Shown: one piece after another, positions 1 through 10,568 of the stretch
Numbering within the stretch: the stretch's first letter is position 1
Layout: every line of letters starts with the position of its first letter
NCBI RefSeq assembly: GCF_027172205.1
Contig: NC_070616.1
Coordinates: 14,808,001-14,872,000 of the forward strand
Direction of reading: 5' to 3'
DNA length: 64,000 bases
DNA from: Podarcis raffonei
Taxonomy: Eukaryota; Chordata; Lepidosauria; Squamata; Lacertidae
The notes under the pieces: generated by a model
Seen by the model: the letters and a program-made list of their open reading frames with translations, nothing else
The model's database searches: none
Told to the model about the DNA's origin: nothing
Program-made: the position numbers and the translations under genes

Positions 1-1436
1 AGTTGCAGCCAGAGTCTGAAGTGACAGGAAAAGAGTCTTTAGCAAGGTGTGCTGGGAAGTGGGGGAGATGCCTTGGACTCCAGGGCTGCACTGCTGCGGG
101 GGACAAGCCCCACCTGAAATGACCATGCTGCAAGATCTGGACTCCCTCCATGCAGACTGAAGATGTAAATAGGTGAATAAACCATACACACACACACACA
201 CACACCCCAAAATCGTCACTGGGTTTAGCTAGAAAAACACTTCTCATTCTCCCTGGCTGGCTCTATGATTCTATGACAGACTCACCCTTCGAAAGGATAG
301 TTTATGGAGACATTAGATGGGTTTAGCTGCAAATGGGTAAATTCCTTGCTATCACATTGCACAATGTTTTGTGTGAGTGCAGATTTGGCAGAGAGGAATT
401 CCCTCTTTCACAATCTACCTTTCCTGGCAAAACGCTTTCAACATAAATGAAGCATAAATGAAGCAAGAATGAACCTTTGGGGTTCATACCTATTAAGACC
501 TTGTTGGTTCTGAGGAACCTTGGAGAAGATAATGTGCTACACTTTTCTTACTGCTTAAGGAAGAGTGTAAAACATCAAATAACTTAAATCCCAAGATACC
601 ACTAATAGTTTTTTTGCAAGACCTTAGTGAGGGTACTGTACACCGTTTCCAGTGCTTGTGCCCCACAACTCTTCCATTTCAGAGGCCCAAATCCCATATT
701 GATGGCGGTTTCCCATTTGCTTCATGGTTGTGACAAATGGAATGTTGCACATGGCTCTTTCCTGCCAAGAGACCCTCTCATATTCTAACCCTTCAAAGCT
801 TAAAGATCCACTGGAGTCAGGAAGAGCTGAACCTTCTCGTTCCATATCTAAGAAGCACCACCTGAGCTCCCATGAACCTGATCAGCAACCCGCTTACTGA
901 AGTAAGTTTCTCAAGTCAGAAGAGGACAATCCCACCCTTGGAATCACTTGCATGCTATATTATGGCCCTCTTTCCTTAATGCTGTTTGCAGGTCCCACAA
1001 TCCAAGCACAATGTGTTCCTGAGAAATGGTTTGTTAGGCAAGCATTCACATAATGAGGTTATGATTTCCATTTATTCCAGTAGGGAAAACCACAATGCGT
1101 TCCTGACCTAGAAGAAATGACAACATCAATAATAAATCCATGGCTCTCGGGTCTCGCTGCTTGCCCCTTTCCCCGATTGCTTCCTTTAAAGTTGCCATTT
1201 TTGCCGAGATCAGCATTCCTTACTGGGCTTCTTTCCACAGTTGCAACTCCATTTGGCTGCTGACCATTCTGCCTTCGTTGCTTCTTGAGTGCTCAATCTC
1301 TTTCAAGAGCCACACTGGTTGAGCCTCCATCAGGTAGGAAAAGCAGCAGAAAATCTCCCTACCAGTTTTTCCCTTCTCTGCAAGGAGCTGTTAAACTACT
1401 GAACCGTGCTGCCATCTGGTGGACTTTTGTAACGCA
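1..1436. other. Intergenic, nothing recognised except a CA microsatellite
   Basis: A (CA)n run at 183-206. The rest shows no gene. A GTTCC/CCTGA pair near 1010-1110 recalls Tigger-type ends but cannot be delimited. Confidence 0.5.
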
Positions 1437-1439
1437 TTA

Positions 1440-1876
1440 TGAACAAATAGTAGTGATGTATGGAAGTGAGAGCTGGACCATAAAGAAGGCTGATCGCCGA
1501 AGGATTGATGCTTTTGAATTATGGTGCTGGAGGAGACTCTTGAGAGTCCCATGGACTGCAAGAAGATCAAACCTCTCCATTCTTAAGGAAATCAGCCCTG
1601 AGTGCTCACAGGAAGGACAGATCGTGAAGCTGAGGCTCCAATACTTTGGCCACCTCATGAGAAGAGAAGACTCCCTGGAAAAGACACTGATGTTGGGAAA
1701 GATGGAGGGCACAAGGAGAAGGGGACGACAGAGGACAAGATCTTTGGATAGTGTTCTCAAAGCTACCAGCATGAGTTTGACTAAACTGCGGGAGGCAGTG
1801 GAAGACAGGAGTGCCCGGCGTGCTCTGGTCCATGGGGTCACGAAGAGTCGGACACGACTAAACGACTAAACAACAA
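1440..1876 (+). mobile_element. BovB (RTE) LINE, 3' end fragment
   Basis: Encodes the C-terminal part of a BovB reverse transcriptase: VVMYGSESWTIKKADRRRID and FGHLMRREDSLEKTLMLGKM, ending with HGVTKSRTRLND just before the stop. The 3' end is the BovB tail (AGAGTCGGACACGACTAAAC, then CAACAA). 5' truncated. By eye it differs at 3 of about 92 shared residues from the copy at 14.1-15.0 kb, indicating a young family. Confidence 0.9.
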
Positions 1877-2318
1877 AATGAACAAATAACGCCTGAAACC
1901 ACTTCTTCCTGGTAAAAATCACTATAGTGGGCAATATTAATAATTTCCAACTTCACATCCTTTCCTTTATTGAGTTCCCGAGATACTCCCTTCCTGATGT
2001 ATTGCCTTCTGCTTTATCGTCCATGCTTCTCTCCTTTCTCCTTGCCGCTCCCTCTGTGCTGACGGCATGTTTCAAATCTAAACACATTTTAAAAAATTAA
2101 AAAGGGAGAGAGACACACATCAGCTGCATCTTCCTTCCGGAACGTACGGCGGGCACAACTATTTGCGCGGCAAGCATCCCAAGTCCCACGACTGGGCAAG
2201 CAAAGGGCCGCTCCTCGGAGCAGGCTGGCTTTGCAGGGCTTGTTTGGGTGATGCTGATGCAGATGTGCTTTTGGAGATTGAGTGGTCAGAGCCGGCTTGG
2301 CATCGGCCTTAAGGCTCG
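1877..2318. other. Intergenic, nothing recognised
   Basis: No coding frame, RNA gene or known repeat seen. Confidence 0.5.
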
Positions 2319-2400
2319 TCAATGCGTCATGTGATTGATTATATGGAGTGGGGCTTACCTTCCCCCTCCCCGCCCAATATTTTATTCAAGTTGGCACCTG
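2319..2400 (-). mobile_element. Partial hAT-like MITE, inverted relative to the next copy
   Basis: The reverse complement of this segment matches the left half of the element at 2520-2701 (end CAGGTGCCAACTTGAATAAA versus GGGGTGCCAACTTGAATAAA). The two together form an inverted repeat with roughly 80-base arms. Confidence 0.65.
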
Positions 2401-2519
2401 TGCCACCAGCTGCGCCTTGTGCTTTGCAGCCCAGTTGGCAGCCTGGGAAACTGCCTGGCCCCTGGGCTAGAGAGAAAGGCCGGACCACAAAGAGACCTCC
2501 CTGCGGGGCTGTTTTAGCC

Positions 2520-2701
2520 TGGGGGTGCCAACTTGAATAAAATATTGGGCGGGAAGGGGGGAGTTAAGCCCCCCCCCCACAAAATCAATCACATGATGCG
2601 GCACAAGCATGGCAATTGAATGGCAATGCCCATCAACTTGGGGGGTGTCAAATATTTTAGGGGGGACGAAGGGACCTCAGTCCCAGGAGCTGGTTCCTAT
2701 G
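2520..2701 (+). mobile_element. hAT-like MITE (GGTGCCAACTTGA family)
   Basis: Same family as 35400-35590. Left end GGGGGTGCCAACTTGA, right end GGAGCTGGTTCCTATG. Flanks TTTTAGCC and CTTCAGCC are a degraded 8-base target duplication (6/8). It lies about 180 bases upstream of the CASP1 ATG. Confidence 0.65.
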
Positions 2702-2709
2702 CTTCAGCC

Positions 2710-2881
2710 ACCGGCTTTCCCGGCATCTCCTCCACCAGGAGGCAGCCGCTCGTCTGGGCCAGTCCCTTCCCCGCCCCTTGCTAGCAGGACTTTGTTTTAC
2801 TTTCACAATCGCGGTCAGAAAAAGGTGAGGTTCCTTCTCGCAGAGGCGCTGCCCCACGTGTTGGTTGAGCCTTGAGGGGCC
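2710..2881 (+). promoter_or_regulatory. CASP1 proximal promoter / 5' UTR with an interferon-response-like site
   Basis: The segment upstream of the CASP1 ATG contains CCCGCCCC at about 2770. At 2794-2806, read on the minus strand, it holds GTGAAAGTAAAAC, one base from an IRF/ISRE core (GAAAGTGAAA). No TATA box is evident and the transcription start is not known. Interferon control of CASP1 through IRF1 is known in mammals; function here is inferred. Confidence 0.4.
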
Positions 2882-2888
2882 ATGGCGG
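2882..2888 (+). CDS. CASP1: CASP1 coding exon 1 (start codon exon)
   Basis: Only seven coding bases: ATG GCG G, followed by donor GTAAGA at 2889. Joined to exon 2 it gives M-A-D-E-K, matching the N-terminus of caspase-1. The context is CCATGG, with G at +4. The 5' UTR limit is not determined. Confidence 0.85.
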
Positions 2889-5800
2889 GTAAGATCGCGC
2901 AAACTCCCCCCCCCCTCTTTCCTTCTGCTAAAAGGGGCGATCGGTCACTACGGAGGGAGGCAGCGTGGGGACCAGGCTGACTCCGCTTTGTCTTCCCTGC
3001 CTGCTGCCAGGGGTCTCTGGGCACCCACCAAGGGCTGCATCAGCCAGCCGGTTCAGCCCATATGCAGGCAGGCAGGCAGCGCAAAATGGCCCCATGAACA
3101 TTCTGTGCCCCAAGCCTGCACAGTGGCTGCAAGAGTTAGCCTGGCATGATGGTTTACCCTGGGGAGCTGCTGCCGGTCAGTGTAGACAGTACTGAGCTAG
3201 AGGGCCCTTTGGGTCTCGCTTTGTACAAGACAACTTCCTACGTTCCTGCACCTTGGGCCAATTTTGGTGACCTGATTTTCCTTGCAGATGAGAAGCTGAA
3301 GGAAATCCGTGCAGAGTTTGTGACCTGTGCTAACAAGTCTCTCATCAGCCAGCTCCTAGATAGGCTTCTCCAGGAAGGAGTCCTGAACGAGGAGGAGGTG
3401 GATGAGGTGAAGGCGAACACGAAGAAGCAGGACCAGGCAAGGACCTTGATTGACCACGTGAGGAGGAAGGGGCCCAAAGCCAGCCAGATCTTCATCCAGG
3501 CCCTCCGGTGCCAAGACAGCTTCTTGGCTGAAGAACTGAGGCTTCAAGTCCCTCCGCCAGGTGCTTATTTAAATAACCAGTTTAGCAGTTCATAGAATTG
3601 TAGAGTTGGAAGGGACCCTGAGGATCATCTAATCTAACCCCTTGCAATGGAGGAATCTTTTTGCCCACAGACATCCCTGGGTGGGCTTGAACCACCAACC
3701 TTTTGGTTAACAACCAGATGCGTGAACCAACTGTGTCATGGATTTCTCTCCTTGGATTGTTTATGCAGATATTTAACTTTTAAGAACGACAGTCCAGCTA
3801 AATTCAATTTAAATGCATTTATTGATTTATTGATTTGATGATGACATGTATACCTGACCCTTGAAGTCCAAAAGGCTCTTGGAGTCGCTTTCAAGGTCCC
3901 AATTGAAAAAGGCATGATGCATGAGGAAAAAGAGAGGAGGAGGGAGGAGGGGAAGAGCAACCTCACGCACAAGTTCATAAATGTGCAGTTCATGCAGCTG
4001 GTGCCACTGGCAGTTCTGGTTCTCTTGCCTTGGATAAAGGCCAGACGTCCCCCTTACTGTGTATTTCCCCAGCCACCCTCAAGTCCCTTCTCTGCCCCAA
4101 TTTTCTTAATGAGTCTGGCCAGTTTTGGGGTGGGGGAAACCGATGATCAGTGTGGAAAGGAAACCTCAGCACAAGTGACATTTCCTTGTGGTCTTTTCCG
4201 TATAGCTACTCGCTCTTAGGAATGCACCTCTACCTGTTGAACTATCGAGTCCCAGTCACACGAAATGAAGCCGTCTTCCCTATTTCAGTTGCTTGTGACA
4301 CATCGTCTCATCCTATAGGTACTCCCTTTTATTCCCCGCCCCCCACAGATGGGAGGCAGGAAGCAGCTCTGCATCCCCCCCCCAAAAAAAAACTCTCTAG
4401 TGTCACTGACAGGAAGAGGATCCATCTGAGTCTTTGATAGAAAATAAACCTTGGGAAATCAGCCTGGTGTTTAAGAGTGGGGGGGTGGTACTCAGACTGG
4501 ACGTAAAAAAGCTTGCTATCTTTCTCCGTGCATGCGCGCACACCCGCACACGCACACACACACACGTTTGGAACCAAAAACCAGGCAATGTCACACAAAA
4601 AATCGTGTTGTGGTCCACCATCTTGATCCAAACGTTTACAAAAACCACCTAGCTCCCACCTCAGGAGCTCTGATGTAGAGTTTGATGGCAATATCTTGAG
4701 AGGGGGCCAAATCCATAGAGAACAGATGGCCAAATAGACAAGCCACTTAAAAATGTATATAGTAGATTATTATTATTATCACTATTACTATAATCTATAT
4801 TATTATAATTACTATTGCATTCTGCTCTCCTTCCAAAAGGAGCCAAATGTTGTAACCAAATTCAGAATATCTACAGATACTTTCCGTGATCCTCAAGAGC
4901 ATCCAAAGGTTTAACCCGGTGCCCGAATCTCTCTTGTCTCCAGAGCAACAGGCTCATCTGCCACTCCAGGAAGTCGGCCCAAGGGCCATTGCCTCAGCAA
5001 AAGCAGCCCAGCTGCAGGAGACCAGCGATGGGCTCATGCTTTGCCCCCTGGACCTCTTTCAGAAAATACAAGCTGAGGAACAGGACGAGGTGAGGAAGGA
5101 CCAAGTGGGCAGTCACAATGAGGTGTGGGCAGACCTGGCTAAATCCAGGTGCCATTTCACTCCCTGCGCTCTTGCTGAAGGTGAGGGTTGTGGGGTGGGG
5201 GACTCAGGCCAGAGTTGAATGCGGCCCTCGAGGCCTCAGACTCTCCCCAGGCCCCTCCTCTCACCAGCTCTGCTCTGTGCCCCTTTTGAGTGCTTTGGCC
5301 TAGCTAGAAGTGTGATAAGGCTCCTTAACCCAGATTTCAGTGAGCCTGACTTTTCTTCCCTGGCAGATCTACCCGATCAAGGACAAAGAGACACGCACCC
5401 GACTGGCCTTGGTCATCTGCAACATTGATTTTGAGCACTGTAGCAAAAGGGAAGGAGCCGAGGTGGATCTGGCCCAGATGAAGCTTCTCCTGGAAGGGCT
5501 GGGATACAGAGTGGAAACCGAGACCAACTTATGCTCACAAGTAGGTGGTTTTGGTGGTGGTGGGGAGTTTTCCAAGGCGCTTTCAGTTTCCATTCTCCAA
5601 AAAGCCTGTTAACCTTCTCTTTACCCCAGAAGCCTCTTCCCTTTAAATCTTTAGGTTTCATTTCCCTTTAGCTTCCTTCCTGGAAACTCCCTGAAATTCC
5701 TGCTTAAAACAGCCTCCAAAACAGAAGCCAAACATTTTATAACAAACAAATAGCACAGCAGTTTTGTTCCCACACACAGAGAGACACAAATCCTGAGGCC

Positions 5801-8800
5801 CGACGGAGAGTCAGAAACCTTGTGGTGATACGCAGAGCAGCCAGAACTGAGATGCAGAAACAGCTCCGTAATACAGTGGAACCTTGGTTTTTGAGTGTCT
5901 TGGAAGCTGAATGATTCGGAACCCGAACACCGAAAACCCAGAAGTAATTCCTTCTGTTTCTGAACGCGCCTCAGAAGTCGAATGGCTTCCGAGGTGTGTT
6001 TCTCCATTTTTTCAATGGATTTTGCTGACCGCCCATTGATCCTCGGTTTTCGAACATTTCGGAAGTTGAACAGTCTTCTGGAATGGATTACGTTTGAAAA
6101 CCAAGGTTCCACTGTATATATTCTATTAATATATTCTAGTATGTCACAGAGCTGGAAAGTACCTTAGATACCACTCAGTCCAACCCTCTGTTCAATGCAG
6201 GATAAACATAGTAGAATAAGCACATTAGGTTCCCTGTGCTTAAATCCTGGCAGTGTGGTGTAGTGGTTAGAGTGTTGGACTAGGACCTGGGGGAGAACCA
6301 GGGTTCAAATCCCCATTTGGCCTTGTAGCTCACTGGGTGACCTTAGGGGTATGTCACTGCTTCTCAGCCTAATCTGCCTCACAGGGTTGTTGTGAGGATA
6401 AAATGGGGGCATGTGTGCCGCTTTGAACTCCTTGGAGGAAAGGGGGGGGGAGATATCGAAAACATACAAATAAATAAAGGAATAAATTTTCAATCCCACC
6501 TTTACTCCAGACATAAGGCAGGGATGATCAGTGTGGTGCATTAAAGATATTATCTCACTCCCAACTGCTGAGAGTTGGAGCCAAGCAAATCTGCAAGGCA
6601 GCCTTGGTCACTTCCCTGGACATGAGGGGGGTTCTAGGAGTAGAAGCTGCCCCTCTTCTTCCCTTTTAGCTAAGAAAGCTGCCCTTTTGCTGCCGACCCA
6701 ACACCCCCTTCTCTCTGCTTGCAGGACATGGCCACGTGCTTAAAGAGCTTCGCAGCCCAGGAGGAACACAAGACCTCCGACAGCACCTTTGTGGTGCTCA
6801 TGTCTCACGGCCTCCGGGAAGGCCTGTGTGGGGTGAAGCACAAGGACTCGTGCCCAGATCTCCTCTCTGTGGACACTGTCTTCTCCACCTTCAACAACAA
6901 GAACTGCCCGGCTCTGAGGGGGAAGCCCAAGGTCATCGTCATCCAGGCCTGCCGTGGGGGTACGTGGTGGGTGTTGAACCCGGCATTCCCTCCGCCTGCC
7001 TGGGATGTAGCGCAAGGCACCTCTGTGGTTAAGCAGGAAGTAGTGGTGGTCTTTGGGACTGGTAGGGTGGAAGGAAGGGAGCCCAACAGTAGGGGGAGCC
7101 AGAGGCAATAATGAGCAGAGCCAATCCCTGATTGGGGGCCAGGAGGAAGGTGGTTGGCTGAGGGCAGACTGGGGATGATGGGACAGCAGCATGTTTTCTC
7201 TAGCAGACCAATTCTGTTGGGGGGCATTGGCTGTTTTATTGGGTCCTGGTCAACAGGATCAAAAGAATTGCCCCTGATCAGCTAAATAGTTTGAGGATCT
7301 ATACAACTTTGTAACATGCAGAAAACAGCAGTCTCAGAGAAACCAAAGACTGGAACTGAGGGAAGTTGGGGGCGGGGGTGGGTGGGTTTTGTGTGGGAGG
7401 GTGGGGGGAGGGAGGAAAAATGGTGGAAAAACAAGGGTGATATGTTTTTGGATAATATATCTTGTTTTAATTTTGAATAAAAAAACTTATAAAAAAAAGA
7501 AAAAGAAAGAATTGCCCCTGAATTAGTCAGTTTCTGTTTCTGCATGCAGAATTGTGGGGAGTAGGGGCCTGTATTAACTGGATTTAATTTCTAGAATAAA
7601 TAGCACCATTTCACTACAACAGGAAAATCAATGCAAGGAAGCCATTCTGAATCTTCCCTCCCCTCGTGTAATGGGGAAGAGTAGTTGACAGATTCTGGGG
7701 CAATTCCTCACTTGTCTCTCTGGTCTCAACTGAATGGTCGCCAATAAAAGGCGCAAAACCAGCAAGCAGGAAGCTTTTGATTAAAGGCACAGCAGCCCTT
7801 CAGCACCTCAGCAGTGCTCCACGCTGCACAAGCCAACCCCAGAATTGCATTCTGTCACAAATAAACCGCTGACAGGGCCGGTCTGCCCATGAGGCAAGAT
7901 GGCAGGATCCACAGGGACAGCTGATCCGGCCTCCAGGGAATGTTTCGTCTGCTGCTGCTGTCGCAGTGCCAAGAACAATTGCAGCAGGCTCCTTGGCAGC
8001 ACCCCCCATGCCGCCTCCACAGCAGTCTTTTGGTGAATAGGAGGCACTTCTGTTCTCCTCCCGCTCCCCGTTACTGATGTAGAACTTTACTTCCCCTTTT
8101 TTCCCCTGGTGGGGAGAGCACCATTTTGTGGTTCGCCTCAGAGGACCAGGTGTGGAAAGAAGTGGTGGTGTGGTCAGAACATGGAAAACACTGGGAGATG
8201 ACCTCAGGATTCCCTATGAAATTTGAGCAACAGGTGATGATGATTCCAGGAAAGAGGGGTGCTGTAGAGTCCTGACAGAGGCTCTTTCCTTTTGTTTCCC
8301 CAGTGAATAAAGGATTTGCATTTGTGAGCGACTCAGCAACACCTTCGGCCGCCCCCCTCAGCCCTATCCAGTGGCAGGAAGAAGACTTGGAGAGCGATGC
8401 CATTCACAAAGTACACATGGAAAGCGACTTCATCTGCCTCTATTCCACAACCCCAGGCAAGCGGCTCTGGGGGTCTTGTTTTTTAGTTTCATAAATACAC
8501 TGCTTGATTGAAAAACAACACCTCTCACAGAGGTTTACAAAGAATACAAAAAAAAAAAAAAACAATTACCGTATTTTTTGCACCATAACACTCACTTTTT
8601 TCCTCCTAGAAAGTAAGGGGAAATGTCTGTGCGTGTTATGGAAGAAATGCCTACGGGTGGCATGCCTACGGATTTTCCTCCTCTAAAAACTACGTGCGTG
8701 TTATGGTCGGGTGCGTGTTATAGAGCGAAAAATACGGTACCAAGAAGAAAAATTAAGAACAATAACTTAAATGCTTTTGAAGAGTTAAAATACCAAATAG

Positions 8801-9793
8801 ACTAAAAACAGATAAAGCCCCGCATCAGCTTACTAAACACCTGGGTAGATTTGTCCAAGCAAAAATGTTTTTAGCAGGTGCCGAAAAGAGTACAGTGAAG
8901 GCGGCTGCCTGATTATCAAGAGGCAGGGAGTTCCAAAGTGGAGGTGCTGCCATACTAAAAGATCAACTTTTTACAAAGGGAAAACAAGTATTATGTAGCA
9001 CTTCTCTAACAGTGCCAGTTCCATCAAAGCAGTGGAGTGGGCAGATAATGGGGTAAGGTGATTTTGTAGGTAAACTGGTCGCAAGTTATCAGCTAGCCTT
9101 GTTCACTGGCAACTGGATAAGCTGCCCTGGTCAGCCTCAGATGCTGTGTTAGCATTAGCCACCCAGAGTTGCCGGCTGACAACTCTTAGAAAAATGAGGA
9201 ACTGAGATAAACCAACAGTTCAGAGATTCATCTAGCCCTAGGTGTCATACGTTCATGTTTCCTCGACAGATAATGTATCCTGGAGAAGCCCCCGAAATGG
9301 ATCTCTCTTCATCACGCAGCTGATCAAAGATATCAAGAAACATGCCTGGAACTGCAACCTGGAAGAGATCTTCAGAAAGGTATGCCCTCCGTCCTAAGGC
9401 TGTGTCCTGCTCTGACCCCAGGCGAGGCAAAGCTCCCTCTTCAGGGCTCAAGCCGGAGAGCAAAGCTCTGATGTTGCTTCTGCCTTTCTTAATTCTTAGT
9501 TTTCAGCCAGCCTTATTTAATTCTTATTTAATGTAAAATAAATAAACTAGTCTTTTTGCAAGAGTGCATGGAAGTTCTAGGAGCTAGTCCTTTCTCCAGC
9601 TGGACAAGGATACTACCCACCCCCCCCTTTTCATTTTTTTTTAAATTTTTTTTTTTTGAAGAATGACCTGCTGTGAACTCTCTCCTCCTCTGCATTGCAG
9701 GTCATGCAGTCCTTTGAAAAAAACCCGTGCCAGATGCCCTCCAAGGACCGAACCACCCTGACCAAAAAGCTCTACCTTTTCCCGGGGCACTAA
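2882..9793 (+). CDS. CASP1: Caspase-1-like inflammatory caspase, complete, 8 coding exons
   Basis: Cysteine protease of inflammasomes; in the family it matures IL-1beta/IL-18 and cleaves gasdermin D in the cytosol. Splicing 2882-2888, 3288-3560, 4944-5089, 5367-5540, 6725-6959, 8304-8456, 9270-9379 and 9701-9793 gives 396 aa (human CASP1 404). The product starts MADEKLKE, close to human MADKVLKE. Domains: CARD about 3-90; p20 with IYPI at 143, catalytic His228 (MSHG) and Cys276 in QACRG (274-278); p10 with the STPDN..W motif and the C-terminal YLFPGH typical of caspase-1. Possible processing aspartates in the p20/p10 linker are D288 (FVSD) and D310 (LESD). All exon phases agree. One intron uses a GC donor. 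No breaks are seen, so it looks functional. Assignment to CASP1 rather than another CARD caspase rests on the N-terminus, linker and C-terminus recalled from the human protein. Confidence 0.93.
3288..3560 (+). CDS. CASP1: CASP1 coding exon 2, CARD
   Basis: Acceptor TTGCAG ends at 3287 and donor GTGCTT starts at 3561. It encodes residues 3-93, the CARD. It keeps the family pattern of a central LLDxLLQ helix, VLN-EE, and KTxALID-like segments (here ARTLIDHV, RKGPKAS) and ends EELRLQVPPP. The open frame extends upstream of the acceptor, but that part is intron. Confidence 0.92.
3593..3745 (-). mobile_element. tRNA-Asn-derived SINE with CR1 tail (in CASP1 intron 2)
   Basis: On the minus strand, a head matching tRNA-Asn(GTT): CTGGTTGTTAACCAAAAGGT followed by TGGTGGTTCAAGCCCACCC. 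This is followed by a CR1 3' end (GGGTCCCTTCCAACTCTACA, ATTCTATGA). Not a functional tRNA: the 5' half is degraded. Confidence 0.7.
3746..4943. other. CASP1 intron 2, remainder
   Basis: No further exon seen. Simple repeats: CA-rich run about 4541-4565, and a TTA/TAT-rich patch about 4768-4813. Confidence 0.6.
4944..5089 (+). CDS. CASP1: CASP1 coding exon 3, CARD-p20 linker
   Basis: Acceptor TCTCCAG ends at 4943 and donor GTGAGG starts at 5090. It encodes residues 94-142. The Gln/Ala-rich linker diverges from human, but the end (LMLCPLDLFQKIQ) aligns with human VKLCSLEEAQRIW just before IYPI. Confidence 0.88.
5367..5540 (+). CDS. CASP1: CASP1 coding exon 4, start of p20
   Basis: Acceptor CTGGCAG ends at 5366 and donor GTAGGT starts at 5541. 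58 codons, residues 143-200. Contains IYPIKDKETRTRLALVICN and GAEVDL, the start of the caspase large subunit, and runs to ETETNLCSQ. Confidence 0.94.
5874..6114 (+). mobile_element. Tigger-like (Tc1/mariner) MITE in CASP1 intron 4
   Basis: 241 bases flanked by TA, with inverted ends CAGTGGAACCTTGGTTTT and AAAACCAAGGTTCCACTG. Internal AT/CG-mixed sequence carries no transposase. Confidence 0.85.
6247..6487 (+). mobile_element. tRNA-derived MIR/CORE-like SINE
   Basis: Head GTGGTGTAGTGGTTAGAGTG, B box GGGTTCAAATCCC, core TCACTGGGTGACCTT and CACAGGGTTGTTGTGAGGAT, then an A-rich tail (AATAAATAAAGG). In CASP1 intron 4. Confidence 0.8.
6725..6959 (+). CDS. CASP1: CASP1 coding exon 5, catalytic His and Cys
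   Basis: Acceptor CTTGCAG ends at 6724 and donor GTACGT starts at 6960. Residues 201-278. Contains HKTSDSTF, catalytic His228 in VLMSHGLREG, and Cys276 in the active-site pentapeptide QACRG at the exon end, so both catalytic residues are intact. Confidence 0.95.
6960..8303. other. CASP1 intron 5; possible LINE 3' tail near 7290-7510
   Basis: At about 7290-7510 a G-rich stretch ends TTTTAATTTTGAATAAAAAA and an A-rich tail, resembling a poly(A)-tailed LINE 3' end; family uncertain. The remainder, including 7700-8060, is unassigned. Confidence 0.35.
8304..8456 (+). CDS. CASP1: CASP1 coding exon 6, p20/p10 linker
   Basis: Acceptor TTCCCCAG ends at 8303. The donor is GC, not GT: CAG followed by GCAAGC at 8457. 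Residues 279-329. The linker holds candidate cleavage aspartates D288 and D310, the latter just before AIHKVHMESDFI (human AIKKAHIEKDFI). Ends LYSTTP, continuing as DN in exon 7. Confidence 0.9.
8569..8737 (+). mobile_element. Tc1/mariner-type MITE with TA flanks
   Basis: 169 bases, flanked by TA, ends CCGTATTTTTTGCACCATAA and TTATAGAGCGAAAAATACGG. It interrupts an A-rich repeat remnant (about 8490-9040) in CASP1 intron 6. Confidence 0.75.
8738..9269. other. CASP1 intron 6, old unclassified interspersed repeat
   Basis: The segment about 8840-9040 (GGCGGCTGCCTGATTATCAA, AGGCAGGGAGTTCCAAAGTG) looks like an old interspersed repeat; family not assigned. Confidence 0.35.
9270..9379 (+). CDS. CASP1: CASP1 coding exon 7, p10
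   Basis: Acceptor TCGACAG ends at 9269 and donor GTATGC starts at 9380. Residues 330-366. It begins DNVSWRSP, where W and R line the substrate pocket in human caspase-1 (VSWRHP), and ends EEIFRK, identical to the human exon end. Confidence 0.93.
9701..9793 (+). CDS. CASP1: CASP1 coding exon 8, C-terminus
   Basis: Acceptor GCATTGCAG ends at 9700. 30 residues ending KKLYLFPGH, then TAA at 9791-9793. A strong donor (GTAAGT) lies at 9801, only seven bases after the stop, so this exon may be spliced to a 3' UTR exon. Confidence 0.93.
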   Translation, partial: VMQSFEKNPCQMPSKDRTTLTKKLYLFPGH

Positions 9794-9903
9794 AACTTGA
9801 GTAAGTGCCTCTGCTTCCCCTCTTCCTAACTGGATTGGCCAGGGGTGTGTGTGTGTGTTGGGGCAACAGTGTGAGGGACAGGCAAGTCTGGAGGCTTATT
9901 AGC

Positions 9904-10118
9904 CAGTATGGTGTAGTGGTTAGAGTGTTTGTCCTGGACCTGGGAGATCAGGGTTCAAATCTCCACTCCACCAAGAAGCTCACTGGGTGACCTTGGGCCA
10001 GTTGCTATCTCTTACTTAGCCTAACCTACCTCACAGGGTTGTTGTGGGACTAAAATGGGGAGAACTTTGTATGCCTTGGAGGAACGGTGGGGTATAAATG
10101 TAGAACTGAATAAAACCA
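9904..10118 (+). mobile_element. tRNA-derived MIR/CORE-like SINE
   Basis: GTATGGTGTAGTGGTTAGAG head, CAGGGTTCAAATC B box, CACTGGGTGACCTTGGGCCA core, CACAGGGTTGTTGTG, and tail ending GAATAAA. Lies in the possible CASP1 3' UTR intron. Confidence 0.8.
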
Positions 10119-10568
10119 AGTAAGAAACATTTCTGTAGTGTAGTGAAGAGGCCAAGGCTGTAATCCTGACCCTATTTACCTAGGAGCAAGACTCATTGTA
10201 TTCAAAAGGATTAACATCCTTTTGAGGTGGGCCTGGTTAGGACTGTGCTGTGCGCTACATAGCAGGGGGTCCCCAGTTCCAGTCTCTGCCCTGACATCAT
10301 ATGGTGTATTTAGCCAAGCCCCTCTATCTCAGTCTCAGGAGTCCCCATGGGAGGATATAACACTGGCCTACTTTGCAGGGTTGTTGTATCCACACAGGGC
10401 TGCTGAGCACCCGGAATCACCTGACAAATTTGAGCCTTCTGTATTATTGTGGAGAATGGCTGCAGAACATCAGGAGGCGTTCCTCAATTTCCTTTTCTTC
10501 TCTCTCCTGCAGGCGAAGGGGCAGCATTCTGAACTGAGTCCCTCCCGGCTGCTGTGCACAATCATATA

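Noticed and set aside
3146-3287. Open frame extending the CARD exon upstream with its own Met
   Set aside because: An acceptor at 3287 and the separate ATG exon give MADEKLKE, matching caspase-1. The upstream part is intron.
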